64,000 bases of DNA from Brevibacterium luteolum (GTDB taxonomy: Bacteria; Actinomycetota; Actinomycetes; Actinomycetales; Brevibacteriaceae), in contig NZ_JABEMC010000009.1 in NCBI RefSeq assembly GCF_013004595.1, positions 33,652 to 97,651 of the forward strand, written 5' to 3'. The translations under genes were made by a program, and so were the position numbers. Shown here in pieces: positions 41,530-49,995 of this stretch (position 1 is its first letter; every line of letters begins with the position of its first letter). Below the pieces are notes generated by a model, which was not told the origin of the DNA, did no database searches, and saw only the letters and a program-made list of their open reading frames with translations.

Positions 41530-42072
41530 TCAGCGGCGTGATGCGACGGCCTCGCGGATGCCCGGAAGGGCGGCGGTGATCATGTCGAAGGTCTCGTAGA
41601 ACCCGTCCTGGTCGCCGTACCACGGGTCGAAGACGTCGAGGTCGTCGCCGGTCCGGCCGGCGCAGGCCGGGTCATAGGACCTGAGCATCCGCACCTCGGG
41701 GCGATTCGCCTCGGGCACGGATTCCAGCAGCCGTTCGGTGGCCTGCCGGTGGCGTTCGGTCATGACGATCGCGATGTCGCGGGAGGCCAGCCAGTCGGCG
41801 GTGAGCTGGCGGGCGGCGTGACCTGCAGTGTCGTATCCGCGCTCGCTCAGCACGCGGGCGGCCCGCGGGTCGATCGGGTTGCCGTGCTCCTCGTCGCTGA
41901 TCCCAGCTGAGTCGATGTGCAGCGGCAGATCGGACAGCTCGGCGGCTGCGATCCGCTCGGCCATCGCCGAGCGGCAGATATTGCCGGTGCACACGAACAC
42001 GATGCTCACCTCACCGGTCTGGCTGCCCTGGCCGCCCTGGCTGTCCTGCGTGCTGTCTGCCTGTGCGCTCAT
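41530..42072 (-). CDS. Low-molecular-weight protein-tyrosine phosphatase
   Basis: A 180-residue phosphatase with VFVCTGNICRSAMAE, the C-x5-R active loop near residue 36, and DPWYGDQDGF with the catalytic general-acid Asp. The first ~28 residues are a Gln/Ser/Gly tail outside the fold. GGGAGGA lies just before ATG 42072; ATG 42093 would add seven residues. Targets may be tyrosine kinases of surface polysaccharide synthesis, unproven here. Confidence 0.9.
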   Translation of the reverse strand: MSAQADSTQDSQGGQGSQTGEVSIVFVCTGNICRSAMAERIAAAELSDLPLHIDSAGISDEEHGNPIDPRAARVLSERGYDTAGHAARQLTADWLASRDIAIVMTERHRQATERLLESVPEANRPEVRMLRSYDPACAGRTGDDLDVFDPWYGDQDGFYETFDMITAALPGIREAVASRR

Positions 42073-42189
42073 GGATCCTCCCGTCTCGGTCATCGCCTCC
42101 ACTCTAGCGACCTGTCCCCTGCCGGTTGTCCGCCCCGGCGCATAGACTCGGAAGCACTGGTGCCTGCCCCTGTGTCGTAGGAGGATCCG

Positions 42190-42705
42190 ATGGATGCCGT
42201 GTCCGTGCTCGCCGATATGCTCACCCGTCCCTTCGAGGTCTGCCGGCGGGTCCTCGCTGGGATCTGCACCGAGGACCTCAACGCCCACCTTGTGCCCGGC
42301 ACGAACTCGACCGCCTGGCTGCTGTGGCACACCGGCCGCGAGGCCGACGTCCAGCTGGCGGCGCTGACGTCCGCGCCCGAGGTGTGGACCGAGCAGTCCT
42401 TCCACGCTCGCCTCGGGCTGCCGGCCGAGGGGTTCGGGTTCGGGCAGAGCGCTGACGAGGCCGCCGGAATCCGCATCGACGACCCGGAGGCGCTGGGCGA
42501 GTACCTGGCAGCTGTCGAGAACGAGATGGCCGCTTATCTGCGCGGGCTCGCGCCCGCTGACCTCGACGACGTCATCGACCGCTACGACGGCCAGCCGGTC
42601 ACCCGCGGAGTGCGGCTCGTATCGATCATCGACGATGCCGCCCAGCACGCCGGGCAGGCGGCGTTCATCCGCGGCGCACGCGGCTGGGATGCCCCACGTC
42701 CATGA
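42190..42705 (+). CDS. DinB/DUF664-family protein (mycothiol transferase-like)
   Basis: A 171-residue four-helix DinB-superfamily protein. The metal-binding histidines appear in TAWLLWHTGRE (first His) and DDAAQHAGQAAFIRG (HxxxH-like with a single His visible), so the third ligand is less clear. Actinobacterial members include mycothiol-dependent enzymes. GGAGG lies 6 nt before ATG 42190. It is divergent from the phosphatase gene across 117 bp. Confidence 0.75.
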   Translation: MDAVSVLADMLTRPFEVCRRVLAGICTEDLNAHLVPGTNSTAWLLWHTGREADVQLAALTSAPEVWTEQSFHARLGLPAEGFGFGQSADEAAGIRIDDPEALGEYLAAVENEMAAYLRGLAPADLDDVIDRYDGQPVTRGVRLVSIIDDAAQHAGQAAFIRGARGWDAPRP

Positions 42706-42710
42706 GCCAG

Positions 42711-42728
42711 CCGGCGCCTCGGGAGCGG
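42711..42728. repeat. Dispersed intergenic repeat copy
   Basis: CCGGCGCCTCGGGAGCGG, forward orientation, right after the DinB stop codon. Confidence 0.6.
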
Positions 42729-42781
42729 GAAATCCAGTCCCAGCCGACCGCAACCGGGCGCGCAGGCGATAGGTTGGAACT

Positions 42782-44740
42782 ATGACTGAGATCTCCCTGC
42801 CCCACGGCGACCCGGATGTCGCTGCATCACACGACCTCTTCCGCCATGTCAACGGCGCCTGGATCGACTCGTTCGAGATTCCCGACGACCGCGCCGGCGA
42901 CGGAGCGATGCGCGAACTCTACGACGCCGCCGAGGAGAAGGTCCGCGACCTCATCACCGGGCTCGCCGACGCCTCTCCCGCTCCGGGCAGCGAAGAGGCG
43001 AAGATCGCCGACCTGTTCACGTCGTTCATGGACACCGAGCGGATCAACGAGCTCGGCGTGACCCCGCTTGCTGAAGGATTCGAGCGGGTCAAGGCCGCAG
43101 CCGATCACAGCGAGCTCGCCCGCCTCATGGGCGAACTCGACCGCGAGGGCTGCGGCGGACTGCTCGGCGGGTTCGTCAGCGCCGATGCCAAGGACTCCGA
43201 CGTCTACGCGATGTACATCGTGCAGTCGGGCCTGCACCTGCCCGATGAGTCGTACTACCGCGGTGAGGACAACGCCGAGCTGCGTGAGAAGTTCCGCGCC
43301 CACATCGCCAAGATGTCGCAGCTGGCCGGGCTCCAGGAGCACACCGGGATGACCGGTGAGGAACTGGCCGAGAAGATCCTCGCCTTCGAGACCGCAGTCG
43401 CCGAACACCATTGGGACCGGGTCACCAGCCGTGATGCGGAGAAGACCTACAACCGGTTCACCGTGCCCGAGGTCGCCGACCTCGTGCGCGGCTTCGACCT
43501 CGACGCATGGCGGGCCGGAGCCGGCATCGAGCACGCCGACTACCTCATCGTCAGCCAGCCCTCCTTCCTCACCGGCGCCGGCCAGGTGTGGGCCGACACG
43601 CCCGTCGGGGTGCTGCGCGGGTGGATGATGTTCGCCCTGCTCAACGCCTCAGCCAGTGTGCTGGGCGATGAGATCGTCGAGGAGAACTTCGACTTCTTCG
43701 GCCGGACGCTCTCGGGCACCCCGCAGCTGCGCGAGCGCTGGAAGCGCGGCGTCAGCCTCGTGGAGGGGCTGCTCGGTGAGGCTGTCGGCAAGCTCTACGT
43801 CGCCCAGGAGTTCCCACCGGAGGCGAAGGAGGCGATCGGCGAACTGGTCGACAAGCTCATCCGCGCTTACGAGTCCTCGATCACGAGCCTCGACTGGATG
43901 GGTGAGGAGACGAAGGGGCGGGCGCTGACGAAGCTCTCGCAATTCACGCCGAAGGTCGGCTACCCGGATGTGTGGCGGGAGTACCCGGCCGAGATCCGCG
44001 CCGATGACCTGTTCGGCAACATCCGCCGTTCCGCCGAGGCTGAGCACGACCGGCACGTCGGGCGGATCGGTGAGGAGATCGACCGCAATGAGTGGCTCAT
44101 GACTCCGCAGACGGTCAACGCCTACTACCACCCGGTGATGAACGAGATCGTCTTCCCTGCTGCGATCCTGCAGCCGCCGTTCTTCGACGTCGACGCCCCG
44201 GATGCCGTGAACTTCGGAGCGATCGGCGCGGTCATCGGCCACGAGATCGGCCACGGCTTCGACGACCAGGGCTCCCGCTACGACGGCACCGGCAACCTCG
44301 TCGACTGGTGGACCGCTGAAGACCGTCAGCGCTTCGAGGAGCGCACTCGCTCCCTCATCGACCAGTTCGATGTGCTCGTCCCGGCCGGGTTCGAGTCCAA
44401 GCACACTGTCAACGGTGCGCTGACGATCGGTGAGAACATCGGCGACGTCGGCGGGCTGTCGATCGCGTACAAGGCACTGACGATCGCCGCAGCCGACGAG
44501 GGCCGCGAGGTCACCACCGAGGAGAAGCAGCAGTTCTTCTACGCCTGGGCGAAGGCCTGGCGGATCAAGATGCGCAAGGAGGAGCGGCTGCGCCGGCTCA
44601 GCGTCGACCCGCACTCGCCCGAGGAGTTCCGCTGCAACCAGGTGGTCAAGAACATCGACGCCTTCGCCGAGGCCTTCGACGTCAGCGAGGGCGAACCGAT
44701 GTACCTGCCGCCGGAGGAGCGCGTCCACATCTGGGTGTGA
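42782..44740 (+). CDS. M13-family zinc metallopeptidase (neprilysin/PepO-like)
   Basis: A 652-residue peptidase. The helical N-terminal domain is followed by the catalytic core with NAYYHPVMNEIVFPAAIL (substrate-binding NAYY), VIGHEIGHGFDDQG (HExxH, His487) and ENIGDVGG (third zinc ligand Glu and the following Asp). No signal peptide, so it is cytosolic like other short bacterial PepO proteins. TAGGTT (42770-42775) lies 6 nt before ATG, suggesting a leaderless message. Confidence 0.93.
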   Translation: MTEISLPHGDPDVAASHDLFRHVNGAWIDSFEIPDDRAGDGAMRELYDAAEEKVRDLITGLADASPAPGSEEAKIADLFTSFMDTERINELGVTPLAEGFERVKAAADHSELARLMGELDREGCGGLLGGFVSADAKDSDVYAMYIVQSGLHLPDESYYRGEDNAELREKFRAHIAKMSQLAGLQEHTGMTGEELAEKILAFETAVAEHHWDRVTSRDAEKTYNRFTVPEVADLVRGFDLDAWRAGAGIEHADYLIVSQPSFLTGAGQVWADTPVGVLRGWMMFALLNASASVLGDEIVEENFDFFGRTLSGTPQLRERWKRGVSLVEGLLGEAVGKLYVAQEFPPEAKEAIGELVDKLIRAYESSITSLDWMGEETKGRALTKLSQFTPKVGYPDVWREYPAEIRADDLFGNIRRSAEAEHDRHVGRIGEEIDRNEWLMTPQTVNAYYHPVMNEIVFPAAILQPPFFDVDAPDAVNFGAIGAVIGHEIGHGFDDQGSRYDGTGNLVDWWTAEDRQRFEERTRSLIDQFDVLVPAGFESKHTVNGALTIGENIGDVGGLSIAYKALTIAAADEGREVTTEEKQQFFYAWAKAWRIKMRKEERLRRLSVDPHSPEEFRCNQVVKNIDAFAEAFDVSEGEPMYLPPEERVHIWV

Positions 44741-44763
44741 GCCTGTACCTGCGGCCGCGCCGT

Positions 44764-44829
44764 CGCGCCAGGCGGCCGCAGGCTGCGCGCCAGGCGGCCG
44801 CAGGCTGCGCGCCAGGCGGCCGCAGGCTG
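44764..44829. repeat. Three exact tandem copies of a 22-bp unit
   Basis: The unit CGCGCCAGGCGGCCGCAGGC plus TG repeats without change three times, immediately after the M13 peptidase stop. It contains the 8-bp palindrome GCGGCCGC in each copy. Confidence 0.9.
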
Positions 44830-44842
44830 CTGACCTCGAACC

Positions 44843-44883
44843 CGACAGAACCCGGTCCGCGCATCGCGGGCCGGGTTCTGTCG
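44843..44883 (+). terminator. Terminator after the M13 peptidase gene
   Basis: CGACAGAACCCGG (44843-44855) pairs perfectly with CCGGGTTCTGTCG (44871-44883) over a 15-nt loop. The right arm overlaps a 15-bp tandem duplication of TTCTGTCGCGTCATC at 44876-44905. Confidence 0.75.
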
Positions 44884-44949
44884 CGTCATCGTTCTGTCGC
44901 GTCATCCGGCGGTAGGCTGGAACTCCGCGAAGCGAAGGAGCCCGCCGTC

Positions 44950-45558
44950 ATGCTCAGCGAACTGCTCGAACTCGAGCACCAGGGATGGAAGTCCCTCTGC
45001 GAGAGCAATGGCGCGGACTTCTACGGACAGATCATGACCAGCGACGGCGTCATGGTCCTCGCCCACGGCCAGATCCTCGACCGGCAGGCGGTCGTCGACT
45101 CCCTGAACGATGCGCCGCCGTGGCGAACCTACGACATCACCGACGCAAGACTCCTCGCCCTCAACGACGATCACGCGATCCTCGTCTACACCGGCCGCGC
45201 CTACCGCGCGGAGGACGAGCCCAGCTTCATCGCGCTGATGTCCAGTGTCTACACCCGATGCGACGGCGCGTGGCGACTCGCGCTCTACCAGCAGACACCC
45301 GTTCCCGTACAGGAGTACAACCAGACCCCTGACGGCCTCTCAGGGTCTGGCCCTGCGATCCACTGCGATTCCACCAGTTGGTCAACCGCTGACGGCGGGG
45401 TCCGTCAGCACTGGCAGATGGTACTGGCAGGAGCTGTCACATGGTGGTGTGCAGGAGACGCGCGAAGCGCTCAGCCAGATCGCGCCAGGCGACCTCATGA
45501 GCGCCGAAGGTCCGCTGCGCCTCGCGGCGGGCCTCGTCACGGTCCGCGTCGCCGTTGA
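44950..45558 (+). CDS. NTF2-like (SnoaL/DUF4440) protein, apparently extended by loss of its stop codon
   Basis: The first ~125 residues form a DUF4440/NTF2-like domain (ELEHQGWKSLCES, a pocket-forming MTSDGVMVL and ending in GAWRLALYQQTPVP). Homologues normally end here, but this frame continues another ~75 codons through two hairpins and into the antisense strand of the next gene, giving an Arg/Pro-rich tail without family features. GGAG lies 8 nt before ATG 44950. The function of the domain is unknown. Confidence 0.65.
   Translation: MLSELLELEHQGWKSLCESNGADFYGQIMTSDGVMVLAHGQILDRQAVVDSLNDAPPWRTYDITDARLLALNDDHAILVYTGRAYRAEDEPSFIALMSSVYTRCDGAWRLALYQQTPVPVQEYNQTPDGLSGSGPAIHCDSTSWSTADGGVRQHWQMVLAGAVTWWCAGDARSAQPDRARRPHERRRSAAPRGGPRHGPRRR
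45321..45409. terminator. Two hairpins between convergent genes
   Basis: CCAGACCCCTGA (45321-45332) pairs with TCAGGGTCTGG (45340-45350) with a one-base bulge; GCTGACGG (45388-45395) pairs with CCGTCAGC (45402-45409). Both lie inside the extended NTF2-like frame, which argues that the gene once stopped earlier. Confidence 0.6.
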
Positions 45559-46939
45559 GCCCGGCTGGCAGCTCTTCGCCCTCGGCCCGGTCGATGACGA
45601 TGTAGCCGACCCCGTCAGGGTCGAGGCGGGAGATGTTGTTGCGGAACAGCCGGTCCTCAGCGACGGTGTCGGTGACAGCCAGCGGGATCGGCCCAAGGCT
45701 GTCGGCGGTCTTCTCGAAGGTGATCCGCCCGGCTGTCAGCGAACCGTCAAGCGAGGCGGCGGCGAGCATCGTGGTGGCGGTGCCGACGGCGACGACCGGG
45801 ATCCGGGCGGCCATCGCATCGGAGACCATCTCGACGATCTCGGTGATGCGCTCAGTGCGGACCTCGCTTGTGCATCCCCAGCAGAAGACGACGAGGGCGG
45901 CGAAGCCGGGCAGCGGCGGCAGCGGCTCGTCACGGTTGACGAGCGTGACATCGAGACCGAGTTCGGTCCACAGGTCGATAACCCCGCCGATCTCGATCTC
46001 CGGGGACAGGTCGATGAACAGCACCGGCGTGTTGATCCCGGACTCCGACAGCGTCTGTGTCGGCAGGCGCTCGCCTGCCTGCAGCTCGACCGGCAGCACG
46101 TTCTCCGGCACCGGCGCCGGGCAGGTGGCGTGCGGGATGAAGGCGAACGGGTAGTTGATCGTGCGATTGAAGTCGATGATGACATGACCCTGCGCGTCGG
46201 GCAGGCCAAGGTTGATGCGCCGCCACGTCGCGCTCGTGCGGCCGTTAGTGTAGTCGTGGAAGTTGATGTGCAGGCCCTTGTCCGGGCTGCCGGAGGTCTT
46301 GAGCACATACTCGACGTCGCACAGCGTGAACCGGACCTCGCCGGTCAGCTGTTCGTCGAGCTCCAGGCCCGGGCAGGCGGTGGCGATGCGGCGCGGCTCC
46401 GGTTCGGGATACGGGGTAAAGACACCGGAGACGATCCACTCCTGGCTCAGCGGGAAGGCGGGGATGTCGATGAAGCGCTGCAGCAGCGGAGCCTTCGAAT
46501 CCCGCCGGCGGATCCCGTAGTTCCCGTCGCGGCGGATGAGCTCATAGGTGACGTGATCGACGACGAACCAGTTGAGCGACTCCCCGTCATCAAGCCTGGC
46601 CGACATCGACTCCGAGGAGTCGACCCGCACCTCGGCGGCGGGATGGGAGGCCCGCGCTGGAATCGAATCATGAGCGGCGTCCCCGCCGGAGCGCTCACCG
46701 GCCGGACGGCTCATGACCTCGAGCGCGGCCTTGCTCGGACCGGCGGACACCCCGTCAGCCAAGGTGAAGTGCACCCAGTCGCCGTCAACGGTGAAGGTGC
46801 CCGGCGCCTCGGGCCAGGTGACCGGTTGAGACGACGTCAGCCACGTGAGTCCAGTGACACTCAGCCACCCGAACGGGGTGGCGAGATCGGAGATGCGGGC
46901 GTCATGCCACGCCTGCCACTCGGCACTGTACTGTTCCAC
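45437..46939 (-). CDS. DUF1684 protein fused to a degenerate class I glutamine-amidotransferase-like domain
   Basis: A 500-residue protein. Residues ~1-300 are DUF1684: SAEWQAWHDARISDL, FGWLSVTGLTWL, a conserved NFHDYTNG-type motif and NYPFAFIPHATCPAPVPENV near its end. Residues ~305-500 look like a class I GATase fold (VLFIDLSP, AALVVFCWG, IPVVAVGTATTMLAAA, SLGPIPLAVTDT), but the nucleophile elbow GxCxG is VGTAT and no FHxE follows, so the second domain should be inactive as an amidotransferase. DUF1684 function is unknown. Confidence 0.75.
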   Translation of the reverse strand: MEQYSAEWQAWHDARISDLATPFGWLSVTGLTWLTSSQPVTWPEAPGTFTVDGDWVHFTLADGVSAGPSKAALEVMSRPAGERSGGDAAHDSIPARASHPAAEVRVDSSESMSARLDDGESLNWFVVDHVTYELIRRDGNYGIRRRDSKAPLLQRFIDIPAFPLSQEWIVSGVFTPYPEPEPRRIATACPGLELDEQLTGEVRFTLCDVEYVLKTSGSPDKGLHINFHDYTNGRTSATWRRINLGLPDAQGHVIIDFNRTINYPFAFIPHATCPAPVPENVLPVELQAGERLPTQTLSESGINTPVLFIDLSPEIEIGGVIDLWTELGLDVTLVNRDEPLPPLPGFAALVVFCWGCTSEVRTERITEIVEMVSDAMAARIPVVAVGTATTMLAAASLDGSLTAGRITFEKTADSLGPIPLAVTDTVAEDRLFRNNISRLDPDGVGYIVIDRAEGEELPAGLNGDADRDEARREAQRTFGAHEVAWRDLAERFARLLHTTM

Positions 46940-47013
46940 AGGGCTCCTCGAACTCGCATAGGGGGTGCGCGGTCAGCGGCCGTCAGCCGATCGGGCTGGC
47001 GACTAGTCCTATC

Positions 47014-48420
47014 CTAGGCGATCCGGGTGCTGCGGCGGCGGTGCTCGGATCGGTTTGCCAGCAGCTGCACACCGCCCAGACAGACGAGCAGCGCGGTGGC
47101 GACGGTGATCATGTGGAAGCCCTCCACGTAGCTGAACCGGTCGATGATGACGCCGGTGAGCGCTGAGGAGCCGGACTGGCCGACGACGACGCCGGTCGAC
47201 ATCATCGCCATGACGGTGGTGGTGCGGCCGAAGGGGGCGACGTCGGAGGCGATCGAGTACAGGGTCACGAGTGCCGGGCCGATGCCGCAGCCCATGATGA
47301 CCAGCGGCAGCACCACGTCGAGCGGGTCGGAGACGAAGTGCATGACGATCGAGCCGGCCAGGGCAAGCGAGCCGAAGACGAGCCAGCGGGCGGTGAAGGT
47401 GAAGCGCTCGGGCAGCAGGACGACCGACAGTGCGAGGATCGCTGAGCCAACGCCCATGATGCCGTAGTAGATGCCAGCGGCATCGGCCTGGCCGAAACGC
47501 TCCATGAAATTGCTCAGGGAGGTGAGCGAGGCGCCGAAGAACACGCCGATGCTCGTCATGCCGAGCACCGGGACGAGGACGATGAGGCGGTAGATCTCGC
47601 GCACCGGGGCCGGGCGTGTCGGCTCGGCGGGTGCAGGCTGGGCGGCGGGTGCAGGCTGGGCGGTTTCGGGCAGCGGGCCGGCTGCGGCGCACGTCGGGGA
47701 GGCGCCTTCCGGCTGGGAGGCGCGTTCCAACTGGGGGGCGTCTTCCGGCTGGGAGGTGCCGGCCGCCTCGGGAGCGGAGGCCGCCTCGGGGGCAGACGCG
47801 GGCTGGCGGGCGTGGCCGGTGGTGAAGCGCACCGAGGGGTGGACGGCGAAGGCGAGGACACCGAGGCCGGTGAGCACGGCGGCGAAGTCGAGCGGGACGA
47901 CGACGCCCAAGGCTACGGCGACGATGCCGACGATGACCGGGCCGAAGACGAAGACGAGCTCATCGGTCATCGACTCATACGACAGCACCTTCGAGGTGAC
48001 CTTGCGGGCATCGGTGCCGGTGAGCGTGGCGCGGATGGCGTAGAGCCAGCGGGTGCGCACCATCGACGAGGCCTGCGGGCTGGTGAGGCCGATCGCCATG
48101 CCGGCGGCGAGCACAACCGGGGTGGTGACCTCCAGCCGGAGGGCGACGGCGAGGCCGAAGAGAGCGGCGGCGTTGGCGAGCGCGGTGATGATGAGGACGA
48201 TGCGCTGGCCCCAGCGGTCGGCAGCCGCGCCGATGAGCGGGCCGGAGATCGCAGTGCCGAGGCCGACGAGCGCGGCGGTCGAGCCGGCCAGGGTGTAGCT
48301 CTCGCGGGTGGCGGCGACGGCTGTGAGCACGGCGACGACCGACATCGCGAAGGGCAGCTTGGCGATGACGGAGATCGGGATGTAGGTCCAGCCGAACAGG
48401 CGCATGAGAACCGAGAGCAC
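47014..48420 (-). CDS. MFS transporter with Ala/Pro-rich central loop
   Basis: A 468-residue, 12-helix transporter. The TM2-TM3 loop AADRWGQRIVLI is a recognisable MFS motif A. The central cytoplasmic loop is ~75 residues of Ala/Pro/Glu/Gln repeats, partly encoded by copies of the CCGCCTCGGG repeat. SYESMTDELVFVFGP parallels the motif in the transporter at 37785. The GTG start at 48420 lies 8 nt from a minus-strand TAGCGT box, while ATG 48405 is the alternative. Confidence 0.82.
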   Translation of the reverse strand: MLSVLMRLFGWTYIPISVIAKLPFAMSVVAVLTAVAATRESYTLAGSTAALVGLGTAISGPLIGAAADRWGQRIVLIITALANAAALFGLAVALRLEVTTPVVLAAGMAIGLTSPQASSMVRTRWLYAIRATLTGTDARKVTSKVLSYESMTDELVFVFGPVIVGIVAVALGVVVPLDFAAVLTGLGVLAFAVHPSVRFTTGHARQPASAPEAASAPEAAGTSQPEDAPQLERASQPEGASPTCAAAGPLPETAQPAPAAQPAPAEPTRPAPVREIYRLIVLVPVLGMTSIGVFFGASLTSLSNFMERFGQADAAGIYYGIMGVGSAILALSVVLLPERFTFTARWLVFGSLALAGSIVMHFVSDPLDVVLPLVIMGCGIGPALVTLYSIASDVAPFGRTTTVMAMMSTGVVVGQSGSSALTGVIIDRFSYVEGFHMITVATALLVCLGGVQLLANRSEHRRRSTRIA

Positions 48421-48427
48421 GATTGAC

Positions 48428-48434
48428 TACGCTA
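48428..48434. promoter_or_regulatory. Shared bidirectional -10 element
   Basis: TACGCTA reads as TACGCT on the plus strand, 7 nt before ATG 48441, and as TAGCGT on the minus strand, 8 nt before GTG 48420. With only 20 bp between the start codons, both genes would be leaderless from one symmetrical element. Confidence 0.6.
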
Positions 48435-48440
48435 CTACGT

Positions 48441-49859
48441 ATGAGCATCACGACTGAATCTGCGCCGAGCACCGTTGCTGCCGACCTCTCCTCCTTCGTC
48501 TACGCCTCGCCGTCGTCGTTCCACGCGGCGGCCAATGTGCGCGAGCGGCTCGTCGCGGCCGGGTTCAGCGAGCTGAACGAGGCCGATGCCTGGCAGCTGC
48601 GCGCAGGCGGGAAATACGTCGTAGTGCGCGACGGCGCGGCGATCGCCTGGGTGATGCCCGAAGGCAGTGCTGGTGATAGTGCTGGGAAGGCAGGCGGCGC
48701 TGGCAAGACTGGCGGCACTGGCAAGGTGAGCGGCGCCTCGGCCCCGGTGTTCCGGGTCTTCGGCACGCACACCGACTCGCCTGCCTTCAAACTCAAGCCC
48801 AACCCGGGGTTCACGACTGAGGGTGCGCTGCAGATCGGCGTCGAGATCTACGGCGGGCCGCTGCTGAACTCGTGGCTCGACCGGGAGCTCAGCCTCGCCG
48901 GACGACTCGTGACCCGTGATGGGCAGACGGTGCTGGCGCGCACGAAGCCGATCGCCCGGATCCCGCAGCTGGCGATCCACCTCGACCGTGAGGTCAACCA
49001 GAAGCTCTCGCTCGACAAGCAGCGTCACCTGCAGCCGGTCATCGGCTTGGAGGATCTCACCGGGCTGCTGCAGGCCGCCGACGGACTGCAGAGCACTGAC
49101 GTGCTTGAGGTGCTCGCCGCCTCGGCCGGGGTCAAGGCCGCGGATGTCGCCGGATTCGATGTCGTCACGATCGCCGCGCAGGAGCCGGCGACCTTCGGCC
49201 TGCATGACGAGTTCCTCGCCAGCCCCCGGCTCGACAACCTGTCCTCGGTGCATGCCGGAATGAGTGCGCTGGCGCTCATCGACCCGGCCGAGATCAGCGA
49301 GATCCCGCTGCTGGCCGCCTTCGACCATGAAGAGGTCGGCTCCAACACCCGCTCCGGCGCCTGCGGGCCGTTCCTCGCCGACGTCACCGAGCGGATCGTT
49401 GCGGCTGCTACCGGGGACGGCGATGAGGCCGGCGCTGCCGCGGCCGGCCGGGAGGCGTACTTGCGCTCAATGGCATCCTCCATATGCTTCTCCGCCGACA
49501 CCGGGCACGGGGTGCACCCGAACTTCCCTGAGCGCCACGACCCGGTCAACCGGCCGCGTCTGGGAGCCGGGCCGCTGCTGAAGATCAACGCCCAGCAGCG
49601 CTACGCCACCGATGCGATCGGCACCGCCCGGTTCGCCGCCGCCTGCGATGCTGCTGACGTCACCTACCAGGAGTTCGTGTCGAACAACTCGATGCCGTGC
49701 GGTTCGACGATCGGGCCACTGACCGCGACCCGGCTGGGCATGACGACCGTCGACATCGGCATCGGGCTGTGGAGCATGCACTCGGCGCGCGAGATGTGCG
49801 CGATCACCGACGTGCACGACATGTTCCACGTCGCACACGCCTACATGCGCGGCGCCTGA
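48441..49859 (+). CDS. apeB: M18-family aspartyl aminopeptidase
   Basis: A 472-residue M18 metallopeptidase. FRVFGTHTDSPAFKLKPNP holds the first metal His and Asp, FDHEEVGSNTRSGACG the catalytic and bridging residues (His-Glu-Glu), CFSADTGHGVHPN a further ligand Asp, and the C-terminal SMHSAREM the last His. An insertion of ~27 residues rich in Gly/Ala/Lys/Ser (around residue 75-102) separates the first strands and is unusual. It would release N-terminal Asp or Glu from peptides. The longer start at 48423 is less likely than the leaderless ATG 48441. Confidence 0.92.
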   Translation: MSITTESAPSTVAADLSSFVYASPSSFHAAANVRERLVAAGFSELNEADAWQLRAGGKYVVVRDGAAIAWVMPEGSAGDSAGKAGGAGKTGGTGKVSGASAPVFRVFGTHTDSPAFKLKPNPGFTTEGALQIGVEIYGGPLLNSWLDRELSLAGRLVTRDGQTVLARTKPIARIPQLAIHLDREVNQKLSLDKQRHLQPVIGLEDLTGLLQAADGLQSTDVLEVLAASAGVKAADVAGFDVVTIAAQEPATFGLHDEFLASPRLDNLSSVHAGMSALALIDPAEISEIPLLAAFDHEEVGSNTRSGACGPFLADVTERIVAAATGDGDEAGAAAAGREAYLRSMASSICFSADTGHGVHPNFPERHDPVNRPRLGAGPLLKINAQQRYATDAIGTARFAAACDAADVTYQEFVSNNSMPCGSTIGPLTATRLGMTTVDIGIGLWSMHSAREMCAITDVHDMFHVAHAYMRGA

Positions 49860-49896
49860 CGCTCCATTGTCGGCCCTGACGGTGCTCCGGTGACTG

Positions 49897-49944
49897 ATGT
49901 GGCGGAGCAACAGTGCCTGCCCTGGCGGAGCAACAGTGCCACAT
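49897..49944. repeat. Hairpin-forming element with an internal 18-bp direct repeat
   Basis: ATGTGGC (49897-49903) and GCCACAT (49938-49944) flank two copies of TGGCGGAGCAACAGTGCC (49900-49917 and 49923-49940). It resembles a REP-like intergenic element and lies 52 bp before the methyltransferase start. Confidence 0.7.
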
Positions 49945-49995
49945 ATGCCGGTCAGCGCATTAGCGCCGTAGGCCGCCTGATTCTACAGTTCGACC

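Noticed and set aside
44764..44829. Possible CRISPR-like array
   Set aside because: The units are directly tandem with no unique spacers and no cas genes are nearby.
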